The translations under genes and the position numbers were made by a program. From Saccharopolyspora endophytica (lineage in GTDB: Bacteria > Actinomycetota > Actinomycetes > Mycobacteriales > Pseudonocardiaceae), in the NCBI RefSeq assembly GCF_018070075.1, contig NZ_JAGPXE010000005.1, forward strand, positions 1 through 64,000: a stretch of 64,000 nucleotides of DNA, in the 5' to 3' direction. A model generated the notes under the pieces. The model did not search any database, was not told the DNA's origin, and saw only the letters and a program-made list of their open reading frames with translations. This document shows positions 33,691 to 42,290 of the stretch, in pieces. Position 1 is the first letter of the stretch. Each line of letters starts with the position of its first letter.

Positions 33691-34304
33691 TGACGAAGGT
33701 GAACGAGGACGTGCGGCCGAGCCGCACACCGGTCGGGCGGTCGCTGGGGTTCGAGCGTTCGCTGCTGGGCGTGCTCGCGCTCGTGCTGCTGGCCGCGGGC
33801 GCGCTGGCGCTGGTGGTCGGTTCCGGTCTGCTCGGCCGGTTCCGCGCGGGACGGCCGGTGCTGGACCCGCTGCTGGTGGGCTGGGTCGGTGCGAACCGGG
33901 TGCCGTTCCTCGCCGGGGCCGCGGCGCTGGGCGTCGTGCTGGTGGTCGTCGGGATCTGGTGGTTGCTGCGTTCGCTGCGCCCGGAGGGGCGGCCGGACGT
34001 GCCGCTGGCCGACGAGGACGGCGGTTCGGCGACCATCACCTCCGGCGCGCTCGCCGCGGCGGTGCGCAGCGACGCCGAGCAGGTCACGGGTGTCAGCAGC
34101 GCCCGGGTGCGGATGGCGGGGACCGAGCAGCGGCCGCACCTGCGACTCGCGCTGTCGCTGCAGGAAGGCGCTGACGTGCGCGGGGTGTGGGCGGAGCTGG
34201 ACGAGGAGGTCCTCGACCGCGCACGTCGAGCGCTGGGGGCCGAACGGCTGCCGGCCGCGATCCACTTCCGGTTGGATCGCGCGGCCGGCCGCCGGGTCAG
34301 CTGA
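33690..34304 (+). CDS. AmaP-like alkaline shock membrane anchor protein
   Basis: 204 residues. Two membrane helices (~25-50 and ~72-92) are followed by a cytoplasmic Asp23-like domain (ITSGALAAAVRSDAEQVTGV, LRLALSLQEGADVRGVWAEL). This layout equals AmaP, the membrane anchor of Asp23. Last gene of the cluster; convergent with the DUF3159 gene, four bases apart. Confidence 0.72.
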   Translation: MTKVNEDVRPSRTPVGRSLGFERSLLGVLALVLLAAGALALVVGSGLLGRFRAGRPVLDPLLVGWVGANRVPFLAGAAALGVVLVVVGIWWLLRSLRPEGRPDVPLADEDGGSATITSGALAAAVRSDAEQVTGVSSARVRMAGTEQRPHLRLALSLQEGADVRGVWAELDEEVLDRARRALGAERLPAAIHFRLDRAAGRRVS

Positions 34305-34308
34305 TCGG

Positions 34309-34953
34309 TCAGGGTTTGAGGACCTTCGTGGTGCGGCGGAAGGACCAGAGGACGACCAGGGCGGCCAGCGCGGTCAGCGGGGTCCCCATGGCGATCTTGG
34401 CGAAGGCCAGCCAGCCGGTGGAATCGGCGAGGTAGAGCCATTCCTTGACCACGAAACGGCCCGCGAAGACCAGCAGCACCGCCAGCGACGCGAGGTAGTG
34501 GGCGCGCAATGCGGACCGGTTCTGGCGCCACGCGTGTCCGCCGCCGTGCAGCAGGTTCCAGATGACCCCGGTCAGCGGGCGACCGGCGAGCATCGAGACG
34601 AGCACGACGATCGCCCCGGCGAGGCTGGCCCAGATCCCGATGAGGAAGAAGTCCTTGGCCGAGCCGGTCCAGGCCGCGACACCACCGGCCACGGCGATGG
34701 CCAGGACGCCGCCGAGGGCCGAGGACGGCTTCTCGCCGCGCAGCAACCGAAAACCGGTGAGCGCCAGGGCCGCCGCGAGCGCGATCCCGATCGACGGGGC
34801 CAGCGGCAGGAACGCGGTGGCGGTCACGAACACCACCACGGGCAACGTCGTGCACAGCATGCCCATCGGTCCGCCGAGGCCATCGAGCAGCGTCTGTTGG
34901 ACGTTGACGGGCTTCTCCTCGGCGTGGGGCGTGTCGGCTTCGGTCGCGGTCAT
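34309..34953 (-). CDS. DUF3159 membrane protein
   Basis: 214 residues with five to six membrane helices, matching DUF3159 (LLDGLGGPMGMLCTTLPVVV at the start, FFLIGIWASLAGAIVVLVSM, HYLASLAVLLVFAGRFVVKE). Function unknown; homologues are frequent in actinobacteria. The ATG at 34953 overlaps the stop of the S9 peptidase gene by four bases, so the two form an operon. Confidence 0.82.
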   Translation of the reverse strand: MTATEADTPHAEEKPVNVQQTLLDGLGGPMGMLCTTLPVVVFVTATAFLPLAPSIGIALAAALALTGFRLLRGEKPSSALGGVLAIAVAGGVAAWTGSAKDFFLIGIWASLAGAIVVLVSMLAGRPLTGVIWNLLHGGGHAWRQNRSALRAHYLASLAVLLVFAGRFVVKEWLYLADSTGWLAFAKIAMGTPLTALAALVVLWSFRRTTKVLKP

Positions 34954-36824
34954 TTCACGTCTCCTATGTGGCGGGTGATGAAGCGGTCGGCGGCGTGGAA
35001 CATGGCGATGACGTTCTCCCGGTTGACGAACATGTGCCCTTCGTCGTCGAAGACCAGGTACTCGACCTCGATGCCGCGCGCCCGGACGGCCTCGACGATC
35101 AGGTCCGATTCCTCCTGCACGACGCGGGCGTCGTTGGCGCCCTGGACGACCAGCAGCGGGGCGCGGATCGCGTCGACGCGGGTGATCGGCGAGCGGGCCA
35201 GCATGTCGGCCTCCTGCTCCGGATCGGCCGGGTCGCCGACGTAGCGGAACCAGTTGTTGACCAGCCCGGGTTTGACGAAATCGGGTTGGGTGCGCATGAA
35301 GTTCGCGAGGTTGGAGATGCCGACGTAGTCGACGACGGCCGCGAAGCGGTCGGGGGTGAAGGTGGCGCCGACCAGCGCCGCGTACCCGCCGTAGGAGCCG
35401 CCGAAGATCGCGACCCGATCGGGGTCGGCGTAGCCCTGCTCGACGGCCCAGTCGACGCCGTCGATGAGGTCGTCGTGCATCGCTCCGGCGAACTCGCCGA
35501 TCGCGGCCTGCGTGTGCGCCTTGCCGAAACCGGTCGAACCGCGGAAGTTGACCTTCAGGGCCGCGAAACCGCGGTTGGCGAACAGCTGCGCCACCGGGTC
35601 GAACCCCCACGCGTCGCGCGCCCACGGTCCACCGTGGACCAGCAGCACCAGCGGCAGCTCCGACGGTTCGACGCCGACCGGCAGCGTCAGGTACGACGGC
35701 AGCTCCAGCCCGTCGCGGGCGGTGATGGTCACCGGCGTCATCGGTGCCAGCGACTCGGGGTCGAGGTGCGGCAACGGCCGGAACAGCAGCCGCCGCTCAC
35801 CGGTGGAGTGGTCGTAGAACCAGGTGGCGCCCGGGTCGCGGTCGTGGTTGAACGAGGCGATCCAGCGCTGCCCGGTGTCGTCGGAGGTGAGCTCGCCCAG
35901 GTCGCCGTCGGAGAGCTCCTGGAGCCGGGCCAGCACGTCGGCGAAGTGCGGGTCGAGCGCCCGGATCTCCTGGCGTTCGCCGAGATAGCGGACGCCGAGC
36001 AGCTCGCCGGCGCGGTCGCGGATCAGCGTCGGGGGCGCGGTGGGGAACACCTGCGGGCGCGGGTCGAGGTCGAAGGTCGGGTGGCTGTCGACCTCGGTCG
36101 TCTCACCGGTGGCGAGGTCGATGCGGACCAGGCGGGTGCGGTCGGTGCCCTCGTTGGTGCCGAACCACATGCCGGTGCCGTCGGCCGTCACCTGCGACAT
36201 GCCGCCGACCGGGTGGTCGGCGCCCGGCAGCAGCAGCACGTGCCGCAGCGCGCCGTCGGCGTCCGGGCGCAGGATCTCGACGTCGCCGTCGGCGGTGAGC
36301 GAGGTGGCCAGCAGCTCCCCGCCACCCGCCTGGAACCAGGTCGTGCCGGGCCCCGGGCATTCGCCGAGCATCGTGAGCTCACCGGTGGCGATGTCGAGCT
36401 CGTGCAGGTCGAACTCGGCCGGGTTGCGCGCGTTGAGCAGGATCGCGAGCCTGCCGGGGCGGCCGAGGGACGGCTCCGCCGAGACCACCCGGGCGCCGGG
36501 GAACGGCGTCAGGTCGACGGCGGGCGAGCCGGGGGTGTCCAGGTCCACCCGGTGCAGGTGCCAGTTCTCGTCGCCGCCGTCATCTTGCAGGTAGAGCAGC
36601 CAGCGCGGATCGTCGGTGAAGTGGAAGCTCTGCACGCTGCGGGTCTCGTCGGCGGTGACGCACCGCGGTTCGGCGTCCGGGTCGAGGTCCTGCACCCACA
36701 CGTTGAGCCGGTTCTTCCAGGGCGCGAGGAACGCGAACCTGGTGCCGTCCGGCGAGATCCGCGCTTTGGCGCGCTGCGGGTCGGCGAAGAGATCCTCGAC
36801 CGCGAGGTGGTCGGGTCCGGTCAT
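34950..36824 (-). CDS. S9-family prolyl oligopeptidase/acylaminoacyl peptidase
   Basis: A 624-residue serine peptidase with an N-terminal beta-propeller (~20-350) and C-terminal alpha/beta-hydrolase domain. The catalytic triad is Ser477 (GGSYGGYA), Asp565 (GANDARV) and His597 (DEGHMF), with the oxyanion HGGPW at 397-401. There is no signal peptide, so it is cytoplasmic and cleaves short peptides. It diverges from a merR gene whose operator-like palindromes cover both promoters, so it is likely controlled by that regulator. Confidence 0.9.
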   Translation of the reverse strand: MTGPDHLAVEDLFADPQRAKARISPDGTRFAFLAPWKNRLNVWVQDLDPDAEPRCVTADETRSVQSFHFTDDPRWLLYLQDDGGDENWHLHRVDLDTPGSPAVDLTPFPGARVVSAEPSLGRPGRLAILLNARNPAEFDLHELDIATGELTMLGECPGPGTTWFQAGGGELLATSLTADGDVEILRPDADGALRHVLLLPGADHPVGGMSQVTADGTGMWFGTNEGTDRTRLVRIDLATGETTEVDSHPTFDLDPRPQVFPTAPPTLIRDRAGELLGVRYLGERQEIRALDPHFADVLARLQELSDGDLGELTSDDTGQRWIASFNHDRDPGATWFYDHSTGERRLLFRPLPHLDPESLAPMTPVTITARDGLELPSYLTLPVGVEPSELPLVLLVHGGPWARDAWGFDPVAQLFANRGFAALKVNFRGSTGFGKAHTQAAIGEFAGAMHDDLIDGVDWAVEQGYADPDRVAIFGGSYGGYAALVGATFTPDRFAAVVDYVGISNLANFMRTQPDFVKPGLVNNWFRYVGDPADPEQEADMLARSPITRVDAIRAPLLVVQGANDARVVQEESDLIVEAVRARGIEVEYLVFDDEGHMFVNRENVIAMFHAADRFITRHIGDVK

Positions 36825-36864
36825 GTCATCCCCCTCGTTCGTGGCTGTGGAACAAGGAGAAGGT

Positions 36865-36879
36865 GTGCCGCTGCGGCAC
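36865..36879. promoter_or_regulatory. MerR operator, peptidase promoter side
   Basis: GTGCCGC-T-GCGGCAC is a perfect palindrome. On the minus strand it is preceded by TTGAGC, giving the same TTGASC plus palindrome arrangement as the merR-side copy at 36914. Confidence 0.6.
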
Positions 36880-36913
36880 GCTCAAGCCCGCGGCGTTGTG
36901 ATGTGGCTCACTC

Positions 36914-36937
36914 TTGACCGTGCCGCAGCGGCACGGT
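36914..36937. promoter_or_regulatory. MerR operator and -35 box, merR promoter side
   Basis: TTGACC (36914-36919) overlaps a 21-bp palindrome with 10-bp arms around A36927 (36917-36937; core GTGCCGC-A-GCGGCAC). A palindrome directly after the -35 box is the classical MerR arrangement, in which the regulator corrects an over-long spacer. Confidence 0.62.
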
Positions 36938-36980
36938 TTTGACTACGACGTGCAATGCCGTTGAGACGAGGAGAAACCCG

Positions 36981-37703
36981 GTGGCCTGGAGCACCCGCGA
37001 GATCGCCGAGCTGGTGGGCACGAGCCTGCGCGCCGTGCGGCACTACCACGAGGTGGGGCTGCTGGAGGAGCCCGAACGGCGGGCCAACGGCTACAAGCAG
37101 TACGGCGTCGCCCACCTGGTCCGGCTGCTGCGCATCAAGCGCCTGGTCGACCTCGGGTTCTCGCTGTCCCAGATCGCCGCCATGGGCGACGCCGACGACC
37201 ACCCGGAGGAAGCCCTGCGCGCTCTCGACGCGGAACTCGCCGCCACCATCGAACGACTGCAGCGCGCCCGCGTGGAGCTCGGCCTCATCCTGCACCAGGC
37301 CGCACCCACGGACCTGCCGCCCGAACTCGGCTCAGCCGCAGCGCGCACGCCGATGACCGAGACCGACCGCTCGTTCCTCGTCGTGGTCTCCCGGGTCCTC
37401 GGCCCGAAGGGGTTGCAGGCCTACGCCGACATGCTGCAGAGCACCTCGGACGAGGGTTCCGGCGAGTTCGACGACTTGCCCGCCGACGCCGACGAACCCA
37501 CCCGCCAGGCCGTCGCCGAAGAGATCGCCGAGCTCACCCGAACCCTCTACGAGAAGCACCCGGGACTGCTCGAACTCGACGCCGACGCCCCCGGCGGCTC
37601 CCGCCACGCCTGGACCACCGCGGGCAAAGCCCTCGCCGACCTCTACAACCCGGCCCAGCTCGACGTCCTCCGCAGAGTCCACCACCTCATCCGCAACACC
37701 TGA
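36981..37703 (+). CDS. MerR-family regulator
   Basis: 240 residues from GTG 36981, preferred for GAGGAGAAACCC upstream. The N-terminal winged helix (STREIAELVGTSLRAVRHYH, GLLEEPERRANGYKQYG) and dimerisation helix are standard MerR. The ~150-residue C-terminal part is an uncharacterised effector domain without metal-binding cysteines, so it is of the drug/organic-ligand type. It probably controls itself and the divergent S9 peptidase/DUF3159 operon. Confidence 0.87.
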   Translation: MAWSTREIAELVGTSLRAVRHYHEVGLLEEPERRANGYKQYGVAHLVRLLRIKRLVDLGFSLSQIAAMGDADDHPEEALRALDAELAATIERLQRARVELGLILHQAAPTDLPPELGSAAARTPMTETDRSFLVVVSRVLGPKGLQAYADMLQSTSDEGSGEFDDLPADADEPTRQAVAEEIAELTRTLYEKHPGLLELDADAPGGSRHAWTTAGKALADLYNPAQLDVLRRVHHLIRNT

Positions 37704-37776
37704 CCGCGGCAGCTTCACGCCAGGGCGTTGACCGGGTGGGGGTGGGGGTGTGTGCTCGTGGTCGAGGTGATCAACG

Positions 37777-38592
37777 ATGCGCACTCACCGATCTCGCCGC
37801 GCGGCGGGACTTCTCGGGCTCGTGCTGGCCGCGGCGGTGGCGCTGCCCGCGACGGCGTCGGCGGCAGAGCCGTGGAGCGGGGATTTCGCCGATTTCCCGG
37901 CTGATTCGTGGTCGCAGCAGTGGGGTGTGGTCGGTGACGGGCAGTTCGGGTTCGACCGGATGTCCGGCCAGGACGGGGCCGTGGACGTGTTCTACGGGCA
38001 GGGTTCGTCCGCACCGTCCTGCGAGGACTGCCCCAGCGAGGGCGGCGGCCAGTTCTACAGCGACTTCACCGCCGTCGGGCGCGGCGATCTCGCCGAGGCG
38101 CGCAGCCTCCAGCTGACCTACCAGGTCCGGTTCCCGGCGGACTGGGACTTCGGCAAGGGCGGCAAGCTGCCCGGTCTCTACGGCGGGAAGCCCGGCGAGG
38201 CCGGGGGCGGGAACCACGGTCAGGCGTGGTCGACGCGGTTCATGTGGCGCAACGACGACGGTTCCGGTGCGCGCAGCGCCGACGGCGAGGTCTACGTCTA
38301 CGACCCGTCGATGGGCGACGGCTACGGCGAGGACGTCGGTCGCGGTGCCTGGCAGTGGCAGGCCGACGACCAGTGGCACACCGTGCAGCAGACCGTCGAC
38401 CGCGACAGCGGGCGCATCGTGGTGAGACTCGACGGGCAGCAGGTGCTCGACGAGCAGGGGATCCAGCAGATCTCCGACATCCCCTTCGCCGGCATCTTCT
38501 TCTCCACGTTCTTCGGCGGTCACGCCACCGAGTGGGGGCCGAGCCACGACGTGCACGCCCAGTTCCGCGATTTCCAGGTCAGCACGCCCTGA
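37777..38592 (+). CDS. Secreted polysaccharide lyase (PL14-like)
   Basis: 271 residues. The signal peptide (basic start, LLGLVLAAAVALPATASAAE) is followed by a single jelly-roll domain with LQLTYQVRFPADWDFGKGGK, LPGLYGG, WSTRFMWRNDDG and GEVYVYDP, the pattern of alginate/glucuronan lyases of family PL14 and related fungal-type lyases. It would cleave an acidic polysaccharide outside the cell. The ATG at 37777 lies in a GC-rich context without a strong ribosome site. Confidence 0.78.
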   Translation: MRTHRSRRAAGLLGLVLAAAVALPATASAAEPWSGDFADFPADSWSQQWGVVGDGQFGFDRMSGQDGAVDVFYGQGSSAPSCEDCPSEGGGQFYSDFTAVGRGDLAEARSLQLTYQVRFPADWDFGKGGKLPGLYGGKPGEAGGGNHGQAWSTRFMWRNDDGSGARSADGEVYVYDPSMGDGYGEDVGRGAWQWQADDQWHTVQQTVDRDSGRIVVRLDGQQVLDEQGIQQISDIPFAGIFFSTFFGGHATEWGPSHDVHAQFRDFQVSTP

Positions 38593-38704
38593 CGGGTAAC
38601 GAGCGGGTGGCGATTGAGCGAATTCGCCGACGCGCCCGCGATCGGAGGAGGACATTCCGTTCCTGAGCCCTCGATGGTGAGCGGGACAGGAACGGGAGGC
38701 CCGG

Positions 38705-40588
38705 GTGAAGGCACTGGCGAAGCGACGCGCGCTGTGGGCGGCGGTGACCGCGGGGCTGCTGCTCAGCACCGCTCCCGCCCACGCAGCGGAGGATCCGGAT
38801 ACCGCGGTGCAGCGGACCTTCGAGTCGGCCGCGGCCGAGTTCGGCGTTCCCGCACCGCTCCTGATGGCCACGTCCTACCAGCTCACCAGGTGGGAGGACC
38901 ACCACGGCGAGCAGAGCAGGGCGGGCGGCTACGGGCCGATGCACCTCACCGAGGTCGACGTGGCCCGGCTGCGCGAGGAGAACCCGAAGCTGCGCGAGCT
39001 CGCCGACCACCCGGCGCTGCACACGCTGCCGGAAGCGGCCGAGCTGGTGGGCGTCCCGACGGAGACGCTCAAGCGCGACCCGGAGCAGAACGTCCGCGCC
39101 GGGGCCGCGCTGCTCGCCGCGCGCGCCAAGGGCCTCGGCGGCGGCGAGCTCCCGAACGACCTCGGCGCCTGGTACCCGGCGATCGCCGGCCTCAGCGGCA
39201 GCCCGCGGACCAGCGGTGCGCAGGACTTCGCCGACAGCGTCTACGACGTGCTCGGCCAAGGGCGTGCCCGCACCACCTCCAGCGGGCAGCGCGTCGCGTT
39301 CTCCCGGATCCCCGAGGTGGAGCCCGACCGCGACCTCTCCGCGACCGCGCTCGCCGAGGACGAAGCGGAAACCGAGGCCGAGTGCCCGGATTCGCTGGAC
39401 TGCCGCTTCATCCCCGCCGCCTACGCGCCGACCGACCCGGAGGACCCCTCGGCCGGGTACGGCAACTACGACACCGCCGAGCGGCCCGACGACGTCGAGA
39501 TCGACTCGATCGTCCTGCACGACACCGAAGTCGCCTACCAGACCACGATCTCGCTGTTCCAGGACCCGGCGCACGGTGCCGCCTCGCACTACGTGATCCG
39601 GTCGTCCGACGGCGAGATCACGCAGATGGTGCCCACCAAGGACATGCCGTGGCACGCCGGCAGCTGGGACCGGAACATGCGCTCCATCGGCATCGAGCAC
39701 GAGGGCTGGGCCAACGAGGGCGGCACCTGGTACACCGAGGCGATGTACCGATCGTCGGCGGAGCTCGTGCGGTACCTGGCGGAGAAGTACGACATCCCGC
39801 TGGACCGCGAGCACGTCGTCGGCCACGACGAGGTCAGCGCCGACAAGCCCTCCGGTGCCGGGTCCGAGCACTACGACCCGGGCCCGTACTGGGACTGGGC
39901 GCACTACATGGACCTCGTCGGCGCACCGCTCGACGGCGAGCGCGGCGAAGGTGAAGCGGTGACCATCCACCCGCGCTTCGCCACCAACCAGCCGCCGGTC
40001 ACCGAATGCCCGGACGGCGCCTGCCAGGAACTCCCCGCGCAGCCCGCGAACTTCCTGTACCTGCGCACCGAACCGCGCGACGACGCGCCGTTGCTGAGCA
40101 ATCCGGCCCTGCACCCCGGTGGCGAGCCCGGCACCACCCGCATCGAGGACTGGTCGGCCAAGGCCGCCACCGGTCAGCGCTACGCGGTCGCCGAGCGCCG
40201 GGGAGACTGGCTGGCGATCTGGTTCGGCGGCGAGAAGGCGTGGCTGCGCGACCCGGGCGGCGAGAACACCGCTCCCGCCGAGGACGCCGACCTCGTCGAA
40301 GCCCGCCGCGACGGCATCCCGACCTACGGCATGGCGGCCCCGTCGCCGAGCGAGTACCCGGAGGGCATCGACCCCACCGTGATCGACCCGCTGCCGTACA
40401 CCCTCCCGGCCGGGCAGGCCTACGTCGCCGGGGACGGCGTGGGAGCGACGGATTACCACGTCGGCTACGACGGTCTGGAGGACCCGAACAACCACGTGGT
40501 CATCAGCGGAGCCGAGCAGTACGTGCGGATCTCCTACCACCACCGCTGGGTGTACGTGAAGCGATCGGACGTCAAGCCGGTCTCGTGA
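38705..40588 (+). CDS. Secreted N-acetylmuramoyl-L-alanine amidase
   Basis: 627 residues. The signal peptide ends near AHAAED. Residues ~35-170 resemble a lytic-transglycosylase-like accessory domain. Residues ~265-405 are an Amidase_2 domain with zinc ligands in VLHDTEV (His272) and VVGHDEV and the HYVIRSSDG strand. The C terminus (~430-627) appears to hold SH3-like segments (NFLYLRTEPRDDAPLLSNP, VYVKRSDVKP). It cuts the stem peptide from peptidoglycan. It starts at GTG 38705. The end overlaps the convergent permease gene by 17 bases. Confidence 0.85.
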   Translation: MKALAKRRALWAAVTAGLLLSTAPAHAAEDPDTAVQRTFESAAAEFGVPAPLLMATSYQLTRWEDHHGEQSRAGGYGPMHLTEVDVARLREENPKLRELADHPALHTLPEAAELVGVPTETLKRDPEQNVRAGAALLAARAKGLGGGELPNDLGAWYPAIAGLSGSPRTSGAQDFADSVYDVLGQGRARTTSSGQRVAFSRIPEVEPDRDLSATALAEDEAETEAECPDSLDCRFIPAAYAPTDPEDPSAGYGNYDTAERPDDVEIDSIVLHDTEVAYQTTISLFQDPAHGAASHYVIRSSDGEITQMVPTKDMPWHAGSWDRNMRSIGIEHEGWANEGGTWYTEAMYRSSAELVRYLAEKYDIPLDREHVVGHDEVSADKPSGAGSEHYDPGPYWDWAHYMDLVGAPLDGERGEGEAVTIHPRFATNQPPVTECPDGACQELPAQPANFLYLRTEPRDDAPLLSNPALHPGGEPGTTRIEDWSAKAATGQRYAVAERRGDWLAIWFGGEKAWLRDPGGENTAPAEDADLVEARRDGIPTYGMAAPSPSEYPEGIDPTVIDPLPYTLPAGQAYVAGDGVGATDYHVGYDGLEDPNNHVVISGAEQYVRISYHHRWVYVKRSDVKPVS

Positions 40589-42290
40589 CGCCCGGCGCGT
40601 GCGGTGCGAGCGCGGCGGTGAGGCCGAGCAGGGCGAGCCCCGCGGTCGGGAAGAGCACGCTCCACGGGGCCGTTTCGGCGTAGTCGATGGACTGCGCCAG
40701 GATCGCGCCCCACTCCGGGGAGTCGTACGGCGCCGCGAGCCCGAGGTAGCCGAGGCCCGCGAGGGCGAGGGCGTTGTGCGGCAGCCGGATCAGCGCGTGC
40801 CGCAGGACCGGCGTGAACACCGAGGGCAGCAGGTGCCGGGTGATGACGTGGGTCCGGCTCGCACCGGTGGCGAGGGCGGTGCGGACGAAACCGGACGCGC
40901 GCACCTCCGCGGTCAGGGTCCGGGCGTGCACGGCCAGGGGGATCCAGGCGACCGAGCAGACCGCGATGACGGCGCTGAGCATCCCCGGCCCGGCCACGGC
41001 CGCGACCACGACGCCGGCCAGCACCGGAGGCACCGCGTTGAGGACGTCGGCGACCCCCGCGCGGGTGCGGGTCATGCCCGAGGCCAGGCCGAGGACCAGC
41101 GCCACCACGCTGACCACCAGCGATCCGCCGATGCTGAGCAGCGCGCCGTGTCCGAAGCGGGCGAGCAGGTCGCGCCCCAGCGAGTCGGTGCCGAAGGGGT
41201 GCGCGGAGGTCGGGGCCTGCAGCCGGTCGCTCAGGGAGATCGCGCTCGGGTCGCGCAGCAGCCCGGCCAGCACGGCGACGGCCAGCACTCCGGCCGCCAC
41301 CAGCGCCCAGCGCGCGCTTCCCGCCGAGTCCGATGTGGACTGCGGGATGCCGGTGCTGCGCAGGGCGGGACCGAGCATCCACCGGTGCGCGAGGACGCCC
41401 AAGCCGCCGAACGCCAGGCCCAGCAGGGCCAGCACGATCACGCATCCCTGCACCAGCGGCAGGTCCTGCGCGAGAACGGCGTTCAGCGCGGTCGCGCCGA
41501 GACCGGGGATGGCGAAGACCGCCTCGACCACGATCCCCGAGCCGAGCAGCCCGACGAACAGCAGCACCAGCTGCGGGAACGCCACGGCCACCGAGCGCCG
41601 CACCACGGCCCGCAGCATCACGCGCCGGCGAACCCCGTTGGCCCGCCAGACCCGAACCCACGGCTCGGCTAGCGCGCCGTCGACCGCGCTCGCCAGCACC
41701 CTGCCGAGCGCACCGGCGGCCGGAAGCCCCAGCGCCAGCGCGGGAAGCGGCATGTTCGCCGGACCGGACCAGCCCGAGGTCGGCGCCAGCCCCCAGTGCA
41801 CGGCGATCAGCACCAGCAGGCCGGTGGCCAGCAGGAACTCGGGCACCGCGGCGAGCACGGCACCGGTGGCCAGCGCGCCGCGGCCGACACCACCGGACCC
41901 CTGGGCGGCCCGCCACAGGCTCGGCGCCAGCACCAGCAGCGCGCACACCAGTGCCGTCAGCGCGGCGACCAGCGCCAGCGTCACGGAGATCCCGGCGGCC
42001 TGGCCGAGCGACTCCGACACCGGAACGCCGCTCACCCAGGACCGCCCGAAGTCCCCGCGCACCGCACCCGCCAGCCAGCTCAGCACCCCGGTCACCGGGT
42101 CGTCGGGGATGCCGACGTCGTGCCGGATCGAGGCGAGCACGGCCGGGTCGAGCTCCTGCTCGGCGGAGCGGGCGCGCAGCACGGTCTGCGCCGGGTCGTC
42201 GCCGCTCAGCCACGGCAGCGCGCCGATCACGAACGCGGGGACGAGCACGGCGCCGGCGGTGACGAGCAGTCCGCGCAGCACCTTCCTCAT
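40572..42290 (-). CDS. Fused DppB-DppC-type ABC permease
   Basis: 572 residues combining two permeases of the peptide/nickel ABC family. Residues ~1-285 are DppB-like (RSAEQELDPAVLASIRHDVG, then AVFAIPGLGATALNAVLAQD as the EAA-type region). Residues ~315-572 are DppC-like (HPFGTDSLGRDLLARFGHGA, GLASGMTRTRAGVADVLNAV). These are normally separate genes. No ATPase gene (DppD/F) is found in the window, so the energising subunit must be encoded elsewhere. Overlaps the binding-protein gene by four bases. Confidence 0.85.
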   Translation of the reverse strand: MRKVLRGLLVTAGAVLVPAFVIGALPWLSGDDPAQTVLRARSAEQELDPAVLASIRHDVGIPDDPVTGVLSWLAGAVRGDFGRSWVSGVPVSESLGQAAGISVTLALVAALTALVCALLVLAPSLWRAAQGSGGVGRGALATGAVLAAVPEFLLATGLLVLIAVHWGLAPTSGWSGPANMPLPALALGLPAAGALGRVLASAVDGALAEPWVRVWRANGVRRRVMLRAVVRRSVAVAFPQLVLLFVGLLGSGIVVEAVFAIPGLGATALNAVLAQDLPLVQGCVIVLALLGLAFGGLGVLAHRWMLGPALRSTGIPQSTSDSAGSARWALVAAGVLAVAVLAGLLRDPSAISLSDRLQAPTSAHPFGTDSLGRDLLARFGHGALLSIGGSLVVSVVALVLGLASGMTRTRAGVADVLNAVPPVLAGVVVAAVAGPGMLSAVIAVCSVAWIPLAVHARTLTAEVRASGFVRTALATGASRTHVITRHLLPSVFTPVLRHALIRLPHNALALAGLGYLGLAAPYDSPEWGAILAQSIDYAETAPWSVLFPTAGLALLGLTAALAPHAPGVTRPA

